From: Methanolinea sp. UBA275
GTDB taxonomy: Archaea > Halobacteriota > Methanomicrobia > Methanomicrobiales > Methanospirillaceae
Direction: 5' to 3'
Length of the DNA: 36,753 nucleotides
Assembly (NCBI GenBank): GCA_002506105.1
Contig: DAWU01000043.1
Coordinates: forward strand, 1 to 36,753
The translations under genes were made by a program, and so were the position numbers. The notes under the pieces were generated by a model. It ran no database searches. It saw only the letters and a program-made list of their open reading frames with translations, and had not been told where the DNA came from. This document shows, piece after piece, positions 15,886-23,753 of this stretch. Numbering within the stretch: position 1 is the first letter of the stretch; each line of letters starts with the position of its first letter.

Positions 15886-16311
15886 GAAGCCTATGTGAGG
15901 ATCCGTCAGGATCCATGATCTCTCGTATCATGGGGGCGGATCTTCACCAAGGGTCGGGGGTATGGACATGAAGCGTTCATACCTTTGCATGAGTGCGTGG
16001 TGAGCAATCATCACCAGCTGACGTGGTTGGATCTGAACGTGGCGTAAAGGGTGGACGTAAACCCCAGATGGGTTATGTGCCCATTCCCTGCCATCCCAAT
16101 GGCCAGGTGAACGCCCACATCAGGATCTCTTTGCGAGACAGGTCACAGTGAAGGCAGCACGAAGTGTGGAAATACGGGGTGCTCCTTTCAGAAAACTGCG
16201 CCTGAAGAAGGATTAATCCCTCTTCATGCTGCAAGGGAGGGCCAGCATGAACCCGGGGGAACCCGGGAATTGTGCCATGCCCTTACACGCAAAAAACCCG
16301 AGGAGCCTCAC
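15886..16311 (+). ncRNA. Candidate structured non-coding or leader RNA, family not recognised
   Basis: A non-coding stretch of about 425 nt folds extensively by eye. Ends: GUGAGG (15895-15900) pairs with CCUCAC (16306-16311). Hairpins: AUCC/GGAU (15901-15912) and CCAUGAU/AUCAUGG (15913-15933). A long-range helix joins GGGCG and UUCACC (15934-15938, 15943-15948, with a GAUC bulge) to GGUGAACGCCC (16106-16116). It encloses GGUAUGGAC/GUUCAUACC (15959-15983), GGUGA/UCACC (15999-16015), AUGGG/CCCAU (16068-16084) and GCCAU/AUGGC (16090-16103). After it come AGCAC/GUGCU (16156-16183), UUCAUGCUG/CAGCAUGAA (16223-16251) and CCCGGG-GGAA-CCCGGG (16252-16267) with a GNRA loop. I see neither RNase P nor SRP signature motifs. 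It may be a free RNA or the 5' leader of the ribosomal operon. Ends are approximate. Confidence 0.6.
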
Positions 16312-16349
16312 TCATCTCCGGTGTGTATCGGCCGATATAGGCGAATTCA

Positions 16350-16363
16350 ACCGGTATACCGGT
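16350..16363. promoter_or_regulatory. 14-nt palindrome in front of rpl3
   Basis: ACCGGTATACCGGT is a perfect palindrome whose centre GGTATACC could act as a TATA box, with transcription near 16382. It could be the S10-operon promoter, an operator, or both. It lies 55 bp before the rpl3 start. Confidence 0.45.
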
Positions 16364-16417
16364 ATGTCGTGGTCAAATACCACAAATCCAGGAAATTAGT
16401 GCAGGATTGATAGAACC

Positions 16418-17431
16418 ATGCCAAAGATAAACCAGCCACGAAAAGGATCCCTTGCGTTCAGTCCCCGCAAGAGGGCCAAGAGCCCGGTACCCCGGTACCA
16501 GTCATGGCCCCTTTACCAGGGAGACCCGATACTGCAGGGATTTGCCGGCTATAAAGTAGGCATGACCCACGTGATCATGGTCGATGATCACAAGAACAGC
16601 CCTACTGAAGGAAAAGACATCATGGTCCCGGTTACGGTTGTCGAGATCCCGGCCATGAAAGTTGCCGCCATCAGGGCATACAGCCGCGATTCGTATGGAA
16701 AGCATCCCCTTACAGAGGTCTGGGCGCCGGATCTTGACAAGGCCCTTGAAAAGCGCATCACGCTTCCCGGTGAGTATGACGGGTCAGCACCAAAAGAGGC
16801 CATCAGGGAAGCGATTGCCAAGGGAACCGTCGCAGAACTTTTCGCGGTGATGCACACAAAGCCATACGAGGTGTCCGGAGTCCCCAAAAAAGTCCCGGAG
16901 ATCATGGAAGTAAGGGTTGCAGGCGGGACAGTCGAACAACAGTTTGAGTTCCTCATGGGGCTCCTCGGAAAAGATGTTGATCTGAAGAATGTGATACAGG
17001 CGGGAGCGTATGCTGATATCACTGCAATCACCACCGGGAAAGGAACCCAGGGGCCGGTCAAGCGCTGGGGGGTCAAGCTCCGGAAGCGCAAACATTCACG
17101 GGGCGGGAAGAAGCGCCACGTCGGTACACTGGGTCCCTGGAACCCCCACCATATCCGGTGGCAGGTGCCACAGATGGGGCAGATGGGATACCAGCAGAGG
17201 ACCGAATTCAACAAACGCATCCTCAAGATCGGTGAGGACGGCAATGAGATCAACCCGGCGGGGGGGTTCCTGCATTATGGAATGCTGCAGAATCCCTACA
17301 TCCTTATCAAGGGCTCCATACCCGGCCCGGTCAAGCGCCTCGTTCGAATTCGCCCCGCAATCAGGCAGGGGGAGCATGTGGTCAGGCAGCCGGCTATTGA
17401 GTTTATGAGTGTGGAGAGCAAGCAGGGGTGA
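16418..17431 (+). CDS. rpl3: Ribosomal protein L3 (uL3)
   Basis: First gene of the ribosomal super-operon. The 337 residues are the archaeal/eukaryal L3 length. It starts MPKINQPRKGSLAFSPRKRAKS, the usual rRNA-binding N-terminus, and contains FAGYKVGMTH (45-54) and the long basic loop GPVKRWGVKLRKRKHSRGGKKRH (about 211-233) that reaches the peptidyl-transferase region. A Shine-Dalgarno-like GGATTGAT precedes the ATG. Its 3' end is separated from rpl4 by 7 nt. Confidence 0.98.
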   Translation: MPKINQPRKGSLAFSPRKRAKSPVPRYQSWPLYQGDPILQGFAGYKVGMTHVIMVDDHKNSPTEGKDIMVPVTVVEIPAMKVAAIRAYSRDSYGKHPLTEVWAPDLDKALEKRITLPGEYDGSAPKEAIREAIAKGTVAELFAVMHTKPYEVSGVPKKVPEIMEVRVAGGTVEQQFEFLMGLLGKDVDLKNVIQAGAYADITAITTGKGTQGPVKRWGVKLRKRKHSRGGKKRHVGTLGPWNPHHIRWQVPQMGQMGYQQRTEFNKRILKIGEDGNEINPAGGFLHYGMLQNPYILIKGSIPGPVKRLVRIRPAIRQGEHVVRQPAIEFMSVESKQG

Positions 17432-17438
17432 GCAGGAA

Positions 17439-18185
17439 ATGAAAGCACAGGTATTCTCTATTGATGGATCAGTGGCAGGCGACATTGAACTCCCGGTAGT
17501 ATTCTCCGAGGAATTCCGGCCGGACCTGATCAAAAAGGCGGTCATTTCCCTGCAGAGCACACGCCGCCAGCCACACGGAACATATCCCTACGCAGGCATT
17601 CTTTCGTCTGCACAAAGCTGGGGTTCAGGACGCGGTGTTGCCCAGGTGCCGAGGATCAAAGGCGGATCCCGGGTTGCGAAGATACCCCAGGCAAAGGGAG
17701 GGCGCGAGGCACATCCCCCTGTGGTCCAGAAGGTTCTGATCAAACAGATTAACAAGAAGGAGAAGCAGAAAGCATTCCGCTCCGCACTGGCCGCAACGGT
17801 AAGCGAAGAGATCGTGAAATCCAGGGGACATACATTCTCCTGCCAGGTTCCTCTTGTCATGGAAGACCGGTTCGGAGATCTCCAGAAGACGAGCGAGATC
17901 ATATCAGCGCTGTCTGCAGTCGGTGTATTCCAGGACGTGGAACGATCAAAGGCAAGCAAGAAAGTCCGTGCCGGGCGCGGTAAGATGCGAGGCCGGCGAT
18001 ACAAGCAGAGAAAGAGCATCCTGATTGTGACTGCAGATGCACCACTCCGTGCAGCAGGGAACCTTGCCGGTGTCGATGTCGTGACGGTTGACCAGCTCAA
18101 CTGCGAACTCCTGGCGCCAGGCACACATGCCGGCCGACTCACGGTGTGGACCGAAGGGGCGCTCTTGAAACTGGGAGGGCAGTAA
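17439..18185 (+). CDS. rpl4: Ribosomal protein L4 (uL4)
   Basis: The ATG at 17439 gives the family N-terminus MKAQVFSIDG and has AGCAGG just upstream; the frame is open further upstream inside rpl3, but that is read-through. The 248 residues include the long internal loop with GSGRGVAQVPRIKGG (about 61-75), which lines the exit tunnel, and GRGKMRGRRYKQRKS near 180. In bacteria L4 also represses its own operon; whether this happens in archaea is not known. Confidence 0.98.
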   Translation: MKAQVFSIDGSVAGDIELPVVFSEEFRPDLIKKAVISLQSTRRQPHGTYPYAGILSSAQSWGSGRGVAQVPRIKGGSRVAKIPQAKGGREAHPPVVQKVLIKQINKKEKQKAFRSALAATVSEEIVKSRGHTFSCQVPLVMEDRFGDLQKTSEIISALSAVGVFQDVERSKASKKVRAGRGKMRGRRYKQRKSILIVTADAPLRAAGNLAGVDVVTVDQLNCELLAPGTHAGRLTVWTEGALLKLGGQ

Positions 18186-18186
18186 T

Positions 18187-18435
18187 ATGGTGCTCAGTTA
18201 TCCGTTCGTTACGGAAAAGGCCATGATGGTGCTCGAGAACCAGAACAAGCTCCAGTTTATCGTCGACAGCAAGGCAACGAAGAACCAGATCAAGAAGGAG
18301 ATCGAGCGTGCCTTCGAGCAGGAAGTCACCCATGTGTCTACCATGATGACCATGAGTGGGCAGAAGAAGGCGGTAATTAGTTTCGCCAATGAAAAAGCGG
18401 CCGAGGAAATACTCAGCCGGCTTGGCATCATGTAG
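18187..18435 (+). CDS. rpl23: Ribosomal protein L23 (uL23)
   Basis: A protein of 82 residues, the compact archaeal form, beginning VLSYPFVTEKAM. It lies at the tunnel exit where SRP and SecY dock. It starts 1 nt after the rpl4 stop, so translation is probably coupled. Confidence 0.97.
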   Translation: MVLSYPFVTEKAMMVLENQNKLQFIVDSKATKNQIKKEIERAFEQEVTHVSTMMTMSGQKKAVISFANEKAAEEILSRLGIM

Positions 18436-18444
18436 GTGGGGAAA

Positions 18445-19161
18445 ATGGGACATCGTATAACCACACAGAGCCGGGGGAAAGGGGGTCCGACCTACCGGGC
18501 TCCATCCCACCGGTACAAGGCAGAGCTGCGGCATGTGGACTCCGGCGAGAACACCGTCCGCGGGGTCATCGAGGATATCGAACACGATCCTGCCAGGCAC
18601 GCACCGATTGCCCTGGTAAGGCTCGAGAACGGGACCAAGTCGTTCATGCTTATCACGGAAGGCATGGGTGTCGGGGATCCTGTGGCTTGGGGAGCAGAGG
18701 CAGAGATCCGGAACGGGAACACGCTTCCCCTGGGGGCTATCCCCACCGGGACGTTTATCTGCAATATTGAGGCCCAGCCGAATGACGGTGGAAAATTCGT
18801 CAGATCCGGCGGGGTCCAGGCCGTGGTAGTCGACAAGAGCGAAGGCCGTGTCGGCGTGACCATGCCCAGCGGGAAGACAAAGTGGTTCAACCACCGCTGC
18901 CGGGCGACTGTCGGAATCGTCGCCGGCGGAGGCAGAGGCGAGAAACCCTTCGTCAAGGCGGGGAAGAAATACCACAAGATGCGGAATTCCGCATCCAACT
19001 GGCCCAGGGTGAGGGGTGTCGCCATGAACGTAATCGACCATCCCTTCGGGGGCGGAGGTCACCAGCATCCCGGGAGACCCAAGACTATTGCGCGTGGTAC
19101 TTCCCCTGGAAGAGCTGTTGGACACATGGCCGCGAGGAAAACAGGCCTGTCAAAGAAGTGA
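18445..19161 (+). CDS. rpl2: Ribosomal protein L2 (uL2)
   Basis: I chose ATG 18445, 6 nt after AGGTG at 18434-18438, giving MGHRITTQSRGKGG like other archaeal L2 proteins; a GTG at 18436 overlaps that site. The 238 residues carry the C-terminal MNVIDHPFGGGGHQHPGRP block, with the conserved histidine of the peptidyl-transferase region, and end in a basic tail. Confidence 0.98.
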   Translation: MGHRITTQSRGKGGPTYRAPSHRYKAELRHVDSGENTVRGVIEDIEHDPARHAPIALVRLENGTKSFMLITEGMGVGDPVAWGAEAEIRNGNTLPLGAIPTGTFICNIEAQPNDGGKFVRSGGVQAVVVDKSEGRVGVTMPSGKTKWFNHRCRATVGIVAGGGRGEKPFVKAGKKYHKMRNSASNWPRVRGVAMNVIDHPFGGGGHQHPGRPKTIARGTSPGRAVGHMAARKTGLSKK

Positions 19162-19171
19162 GGGGTAAACT

Positions 19172-19585
19172 ATGGCAAAGAAGACACAAAAGAGACTCCC
19201 GAGGAGGCGTGAGGAATTCACCTACCGGGGCTTCCGGCTGGATGACCTGCGCGCCATGGGAAGGTCCGAACTGGTACCGCTTATGCCATCCCGTGCCCGC
19301 CGGAAAGTGATCCGCGGCCTCACCCGGGGCGAGGAGCACCTCCTCACCCAGTTCAGGAAGGGCGACGGTTCGATCCGGACACATCTCCGCGACATGATCA
19401 TCATGCCCGAGATGGTGGGGAGATCCGTCGAGATCCACAACGGGAAAGAGTTCACGAAAGTCGAGCTGCAGCCCGAATCCATCTTCCATTATCTGGGCGA
19501 GTTTGCCCTGACAAGGAGGAAGGTCAGCCACGGAAGCGCCGGTATCGGTGCTACCCGGTCGAGCAAGTATGTACCGCTGAAGTGA
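19172..19585 (+). CDS. rps19: Ribosomal protein S19 (uS19)
   Basis: A protein of 137 residues with the archaeal N-terminal extension (PRRREEFTYRGFRLDDL) and the core RTHLRDMIIMPEMVGRSVEIHNGKEF. It sits in the 30S head. Ten bases after rpl2, it overlaps the rpl22 start region. Confidence 0.97.
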   Translation: MAKKTQKRLPRRREEFTYRGFRLDDLRAMGRSELVPLMPSRARRKVIRGLTRGEEHLLTQFRKGDGSIRTHLRDMIIMPEMVGRSVEIHNGKEFTKVELQPESIFHYLGEFALTRRKVSHGSAGIGATRSSKYVPLK

Positions 19586-19590
19586 TGGAT

Positions 19591-20052
19591 ATGGCGAGAA
19601 CACTTTATTCCCAGAATATCACAGGCGACAATGTGGCAAGGGGGAAAGCAAACGAGCTTCCCATCTCCCCCAAGCATGCCATGGAGATTGCCAGTTTCAT
19701 CAAGTCCAAACGCACGAACGAGGCCATTTCCTACCTTGAACAGGTCATCGACCAGAAGAAGGCAATCCCGTTCCGGCATTTCAACAGCAACGTCGCACAC
19801 AAGCGCGGCCTCCCGGGATGGGATGCCGGCCGCTATCCCAAGAAGGCATCCCACGCGTACATCAGGCTCATCCAGTCGGTGGTCAAGAATGCCGAATATA
19901 TCGGCCTTGATACCGAAAACCTGGAGATAGTCCATGTTTCCGCGAACAGGGGCAGGGGACTCCGCGGAATCTTCCCGAGGGCTATGGGCAGGGCAACTCC
20001 CAAGCGCAGGGAGACGGTGAATATCGAGATCGTGGTCAGGGAAGTGCAGTAA
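19591..20052 (+). CDS. rpl22: Ribosomal protein L22 (uL22)
   Basis: The protein (153 residues from ATG 19591, MARTLYSQ) matches archaeal L22 starts (MAR..Y); ATG 19585 and GTG 19582 are possible alternatives two and three codons upstream. AGTGAT at 19581-19586 is a weak Shine-Dalgarno for 19591. The body has AISYLEQVIDQKKAIPFRHF and the C-terminal hairpin RGLRGIFPRAMGRATPKRR that enters the exit tunnel. The stop shares an A with the rps3 start. Confidence 0.96.
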   Translation: MARTLYSQNITGDNVARGKANELPISPKHAMEIASFIKSKRTNEAISYLEQVIDQKKAIPFRHFNSNVAHKRGLPGWDAGRYPKKASHAYIRLIQSVVKNAEYIGLDTENLEIVHVSANRGRGLRGIFPRAMGRATPKRRETVNIEIVVREVQ

Positions 20053-20768
20053 TGGCAGTAGAAAGAAAATTCGTGTTGGAAGGGATTCGCAGGGCCCGGG
20101 TCGAGAAGCACCTCAAGAAGGAGCTGAAACGTGCCGGGTACGGCGGAATGGACCTGCAGCGAACCCCCCTTGGTACCCAGGTCACCATATTTGCCGAAAA
20201 GCCAGGTATAGTGATCGGAAAGGGCGGCAAGGTGGTCCGCCAGCTCACCCAGGATCTCGCGACCGACTTTGCGGTGGAATCGCCCCAGATCGAGGTTCAG
20301 CAGGTACAAAATCCCAGCTTCAACGCCCAGATCATGGCAGAGCGGCTTGCAAACGCACTCGAGCGTGGTTGGTACTTCCGAAAAGCCGGCCAGAGTATTA
20401 TCCGCAGAGTGATGGAGGCCGGCGCACTCGGATGCGAAGTGGTCATTGCCGGGAAACTTACAGGGGCCAGGGCACGCGTCCAGAAATTCTCCGACGGCTA
20501 CATCAAGCACTGCGGTGAACCTTCGAACACGATCGTGGAAAAGGGCTACGCAGTCGCGGTAAAAAAACTGGGCGTCATCGGAGTGCAGGTGAAGATCATC
20601 CCCGCAGGTGCCAAGATACCTGACCACTTCGAAGTGACTGCAAAACGGGAGAAACCCCGTATCACTTCAGAGATCACCGTGACCGCTGTAGGAGAAGAAG
20701 TCCTCGACGACATTGTAGAGGGTGGACCGGATGAATTCGATGAAGAGGAGATCCTCGGGAGGAAATGA
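20052..20768 (+). CDS. rps3: Ribosomal protein S3 (uS3)
   Basis: The 238 residues contain a type II KH domain (VIGKGGKVVRQL near 55-66) and the S3 C-terminal domain (GCEVVIAGKLTGARARVQKF), with an acidic tail of the kind common in archaea. It lies at the mRNA entry tunnel. TAATG overlap with rpl22. Confidence 0.98.
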   Translation: MAVERKFVLEGIRRARVEKHLKKELKRAGYGGMDLQRTPLGTQVTIFAEKPGIVIGKGGKVVRQLTQDLATDFAVESPQIEVQQVQNPSFNAQIMAERLANALERGWYFRKAGQSIIRRVMEAGALGCEVVIAGKLTGARARVQKFSDGYIKHCGEPSNTIVEKGYAVAVKKLGVIGVQVKIIPAGAKIPDHFEVTAKREKPRITSEITVTAVGEEVLDDIVEGGPDEFDEEEILGRK

Positions 20769-20770
20769 GT

Positions 20771-20974
20771 ATGGCGATATTCCGTGCCCAGGAAGTCCGG
20801 CAGCTCTCTGATGTGGAGCTGCAGGAGCAGACGGAGAAACTCAGAATCGAGTTGATCCAGCATTACGGGAAAGTCAGCGCGGGGGGTTCGACAGAGAACC
20901 CGGGCCGTATCAGGGAATTGCGCCGGACCATTGCCCGGATGAAGACCGAGGCAAGCAGCAGGAGGCGGAGCTGA
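20771..20974 (+). CDS. rpl29: Ribosomal protein L29 (uL29)
   Basis: A two-helix protein of 67 residues (MAIFRAQEVRQLSD, ending RMKTEASSRRRS). ATG 20771 lies 8 nt after GGGAGG; an ATG two codons earlier is too close to that site. It binds 23S rRNA next to L23 at the tunnel exit. Confidence 0.96.
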   Translation: MAIFRAQEVRQLSDVELQEQTEKLRIELIQHYGKVSAGGSTENPGRIRELRRTIARMKTEASSRRRS

Positions 20975-20975
20975 G

Positions 20976-21260
20976 ATGATCTCCCCACGGAGCGTTCTGC
21001 GGCACGAGTTGATCGGCCTGGACGTTACCGTGGTGGAGGCCAGCAACCCCGCGCTGTCCGGATTGTCGGGGCGGATTATCGATGAGACCAGGAACACACT
21101 GGTCATCCTTGGCAGCAATGGAAGAAAACGGGTCCAGAAACACAGGACCCGTTTCCGCATCTCGCTGCCGGATGGTGTCCTGGTGGAGATAAACGGCTCC
21201 GTACTGGTCATGGCACCTGAAAGACGGATCAACGCATTGCATACAACCAGAGGTAAATAA
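20976..21260 (+). CDS. rnp1: RNase P protein component 1 (Rpp29/Pop4)
   Basis: A protein of 94 residues with an Sm-like barrel. HELIGLDVTVVEASNPALSGLSGRIIDETRNTLVI is the Rpp29 signature, followed by KRVQKHRTRFRISLPDG. With Rpp21 it binds the specificity domain of RNase P RNA for tRNA 5' processing. Its place between rpl29 and rps17 is the standard archaeal order. It starts 1 nt after the rpl29 stop and shares an A with the rps17 start. Confidence 0.96.
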   Translation: MISPRSVLRHELIGLDVTVVEASNPALSGLSGRIIDETRNTLVILGSNGRKRVQKHRTRFRISLPDGVLVEINGSVLVMAPERRINALHTTRGK

Positions 21261-21586
21261 TGGCAAAAAACATCGGATTGAGCGTCAGGCAGCCTGAAAC
21301 AGACTGCAATGACGCAAATTGTCCGTTTCACGGCACTTTACCGGTGCGCGGCCAGGTGATCACCGGTAAGGTCGTGAGCGACCGGATGATTGGAACGGTG
21401 GTAGTAGAGCGGGCATACCTGCACTATGTGGGCAAATACAACCGCTACGAGAAGCGGAACAGCAAGATACATGCCCACAACCCACCCTGCATTCAGGCGA
21501 AGACCGGTGATACCGTGCGTATCGCTGAGTGCAGGCCGCTCTCCAAGACTACCACTTTTGTCGTGGTGGAGGTGCAGCCATCATGA
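21260..21586 (+). CDS. rps17: Ribosomal protein S17 (uS17)
   Basis: A protein of 108 residues with the archaeal N-terminus carrying CNDANCPFHG (14-23), then the OB fold (VSDRMIGTVVVERAYLHYVGKYNRYEKRNSKIHAHNP). A primary 16S-binding protein. Overlaps rnp1 by 1 nt and rpl14 by 4 nt. Confidence 0.97.
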   Translation: MAKNIGLSVRQPETDCNDANCPFHGTLPVRGQVITGKVVSDRMIGTVVVERAYLHYVGKYNRYEKRNSKIHAHNPPCIQAKTGDTVRIAECRPLSKTTTFVVVEVQPS

Positions 21587-21981
21587 AGGCAAAGCAGTCG
21601 ACCATCCCGAGAGCACTCTCGACAGGGACCCGTATGATCTGCGCAGACAATACCGGGGCCAGGGAAGTCCAGATTGTCTCCGTGTTCGGATACCATGGTG
21701 TGCGAAGACGGCAGCCAAAAATGGGGCTCGGGGATATCGCCACCGTGAGCGTGAAGAAGGGAACTCCAGACATGCGACGCAAGCTCGTCAGGGCAGTCGT
21801 AATACGGCAGAAGAAGGAGATGAGGAGACCCAGTGGCCTCCGTGTTACCTTCGAGGACAATGCGGTTGTTGTCGTGGATGAAAAGAACGAGCCACGCGGA
21901 ACAGAGATCAAGGGCCCGGTCGCCAGGGAAGTGGCCGAACGGTTCCCCAAGATAGGCTCCATGGCCACCATCATTGTGTGA
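21583..21981 (+). CDS. rpl14: Ribosomal protein L14 (uL14)
   Basis: A protein of 132 residues; ATG 21583 (ATGA overlap with rps17) gives the N-terminus MKAKQSTIPRALSTGT. RMICADNTGAREVQIVSV is the L14 signature. It forms an intersubunit bridge. Confidence 0.98.
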   Translation: MKAKQSTIPRALSTGTRMICADNTGAREVQIVSVFGYHGVRRRQPKMGLGDIATVSVKKGTPDMRRKLVRAVVIRQKKEMRRPSGLRVTFEDNAVVVVDEKNEPRGTEIKGPVAREVAERFPKIGSMATIIV

Positions 21982-21990
21982 GGGATAGCT

Positions 21991-22356
21991 ATGGTGCGAA
22001 TCGAGAGTTCACAACCGAGAAAACAGAGGAAGGCCAGATACACTGCGGCTGTTCACGCCCGTGGCCGTTTCCTGAATGCACCTCTTGCACCCACGCTCCG
22101 CGATCAGTACCACACTCGCAGCATACGCGTGGTTGTTGGTGATACTGTCAAGGTGCTCAGGGGCGAGGCAGCAGGCACGGAAGGGCCCGTTGACGCGGTG
22201 GACGTCAAGAAATCCCGTATCGTGGTCGAGGGTGTATCAATCCCCAAGTCTGACGGTACAGAGATGCCAAGACCCATCTCACCTTCCAACGTGCAGATTA
22301 CAAAACTGAACCTGAAGGATCCGCGGAGGGCGGCATCCCTAGGGGAGAGTGAATAA
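21991..22356 (+). CDS. rpl24: Ribosomal protein L24 (uL24)
   Basis: A protein of 121 residues with the archaeal/eukaryal N-terminus (QPRKQRKARYTAAVHARGRFLNAPL) and a KOW motif (VVGDTVKVLRGEAAGTEGPV, about 46-65). Early 23S assembly protein. The stop overlaps rps4e (TAATG). Confidence 0.97.
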   Translation: MVRIESSQPRKQRKARYTAAVHARGRFLNAPLAPTLRDQYHTRSIRVVVGDTVKVLRGEAAGTEGPVDAVDVKKSRIVVEGVSIPKSDGTEMPRPISPSNVQITKLNLKDPRRAASLGESE

Positions 22357-23078
22357 TGTCAGATCATCTCAAGCGGCTCAATGCCCCAGAATCCTGGCAC
22401 ATCCCGAGGAAAACGGAGAAGTTTATTACAAAGACCTCGCCGGGCCCGCACAATGCCAATGCAATTCCGATTGCGGTGTGGTTGCGGGAACAGATGCACT
22501 ATGCATCCAACATGAAAGAGGTCAAACAGATCCTGATCCAGAAGGACATCATCATCAACGGAAAACCGTGCCGGAACCCCAGGATGGGAATCGGGATTTT
22601 TGACATTATCTCTATCCCGAGAATTGGGAAACACTACCGAATCCTCCGTGACAAGAAAGGCCGGCACAAGACCATCGAGATCGATGCCGAGGCAGCGAAG
22701 AGCAGGCTCGCCAAGGTCCGGAACAAGACCACGGTCCCTGGAGGAAAAGTGCAGCTCAACCTCAGGTTCGGTGCGAACGTGCTTGCCGACAACACCTACA
22801 AACCAGGCGATTCCGTTGTCCTCTCCCTTGAACCGGAGAACCGTTTTGCCATCCTGGATCATTTCCCGTTTGCGGTTGGCAACATGGCAATGGTGATAGG
22901 TGGAAAGCACTCGGGCAAGGTTGCCAGGATTGTAGGGATCGAGAAGGTCCCGGGCAGCGTGCCCAACAGGGTGATCCTTGAAGACCAGAGCAGCACGCGC
23001 TTCGAGACCATCGACGATTATATCTACATGGTAGGCCGCGAAAAGCCCGCACTCACCGAATGGGGGATTGAAGAATGA
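22356..23078 (+). CDS. rps4e: Ribosomal protein S4e (eS4)
   Basis: The 240 residues contain an S4-like RNA-binding domain (about 43-105), a central domain and a KOW segment (MVIGGKHSGKVARIVGIEKVPG, about 178-199). An archaeal/eukaryal protein with no bacterial equivalent; its position between rpl24 and rpl5 is diagnostic of the archaeal operon. Overlaps rpl5 by 4 nt. Confidence 0.98.
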   Translation: MSDHLKRLNAPESWHIPRKTEKFITKTSPGPHNANAIPIAVWLREQMHYASNMKEVKQILIQKDIIINGKPCRNPRMGIGIFDIISIPRIGKHYRILRDKKGRHKTIEIDAEAAKSRLAKVRNKTTVPGGKVQLNLRFGANVLADNTYKPGDSVVLSLEPENRFAILDHFPFAVGNMAMVIGGKHSGKVARIVGIEKVPGSVPNRVILEDQSSTRFETIDDYIYMVGREKPALTEWGIEE

Positions 23079-23581
23079 ACCCAATGCGGAATCTCTTCGT
23101 TGAGAAGGTCGTGGTGCACATGGGAGTCGGCGAGGCAGGGGACAAGCTCACCAAGGCGGTTGATCTGATGAAGACGATCACCGGCGGAACACCGGTCCGG
23201 GGCGTTGCTAAGCAGACAAACACGACGTTCGGGATCAGGAAAGGGGCACCAATCAGCTGCCGAGTCACACTCAGGGGAAAGCCTGCCGAGAAATTTCTCA
23301 GCACAGCGCTTGACATCGTGGAACGGAAAATCATGGGCAGCCAGATAGATCGCACCGGGAACTTCTCGTTCGGGATTGAGGAGCATACCGATTTCCCGGG
23401 CATGAGCTACGATCCCCAGATCGGCATCTATGGTATGGATGTCAACGTGGTTCTTGCCCGCCGGGGAGTGCGTATAACAAGGCGATCCATGGAGCAGCGC
23501 AAGCTCCCGCAGAAGCAGCACGTGAACCAGGAGGATGCGATTGCATACCTCAAGGCGACCCACAAAGTGGAGGTGCTCTGA
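23075..23581 (+). CDS. rpl5: Ribosomal protein L5 (uL5)
   Basis: A protein of 168 residues: MRNLFVEKVVVHMGVGEAGDKLTKA, then VRGVAKQTNTTFGIRKGAPISCRVTLRG, the classical L5 core. Binds 5S rRNA. GTG or ATG alternatives upstream are not supported, as ATG 23075 overlaps the rps4e stop (ATGA). The final bases precede the rps14 start by 1 nt. Confidence 0.98.
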   Translation: MNPMRNLFVEKVVVHMGVGEAGDKLTKAVDLMKTITGGTPVRGVAKQTNTTFGIRKGAPISCRVTLRGKPAEKFLSTALDIVERKIMGSQIDRTGNFSFGIEEHTDFPGMSYDPQIGIYGMDVNVVLARRGVRITRRSMEQRKLPQKQHVNQEDAIAYLKATHKVEVL

Positions 23582-23582
23582 C

Positions 23583-23738
23583 ATGGGTGGCGAGAAGACC
23601 AAGAAATACGGCCGTGGTGCAAATGAATGCAAGATGTGCGGCCGGAAGCAAGCCCTGGTGCGGCGTTACAATATTATGTTCTGCCGCCAGTGTTTCCGTG
23701 AATGGGCACAGAAAATGGGCTTTAAGAAGATGAACTAG
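23583..23738 (+). CDS. rps14: Zinc-binding ribosomal protein S14 (uS14)
   Basis: A small protein of 51 residues with four cysteines, C16-x2-C19 and C34-x2-C37, the zinc-ribbon form of S14 typical of archaea. It starts at ATG 23583; longer readings run into rpl5. It sits in the 30S head beside S3 and S10. Confidence 0.97.
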   Translation: MGGEKTKKYGRGANECKMCGRKQALVRRYNIMFCRQCFREWAQKMGFKKMN

Positions 23739-23753
23739 AGGGAGATACAGCAT

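Larger units (their letters stand above)
15829..16417. other. Gene-free stretch between tfx and rpl3
   Basis: No reading frame of 60 codons on either strand. It opens with a hairpin CCTTCCC-TCATT-GGGAAGG (15830-15848), then a strong TATA box (15857-15864), a region of many stable hairpins (15895-16311), a 14-nt palindrome ACCGGTATACCGGT (16350-16363) and a small hairpin GTGGT-CAAAT-ACCAC (16369-16383). There is no T run of four or more between the RNA and rpl3. Confidence 0.75.

Noticed and set aside
15886..16311. RNase P RNA
   Set aside because: The universal GAGGAAAGUC-type CRI and the ACA.AA....GGCUUA-type CRV motifs are absent on both strands.
15886..16311. Archaeal SRP (7S) RNA
   Set aside because: AGGUCACAGUGAAGGCAGCA at 16139-16158 faintly recalls helix 8, but the GGUCAGG/GGAAGG/AGCAGC asymmetric-loop pattern is not met. 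The first long-range helix also closes 195 nt before the 3' end, which the SRP fold does not allow.
18139..19125. Minus-strand frame of 328 codons opposite rpl23 and rpl2
   Set aside because: Lies entirely antisense to certain ribosomal genes and shows no domain.
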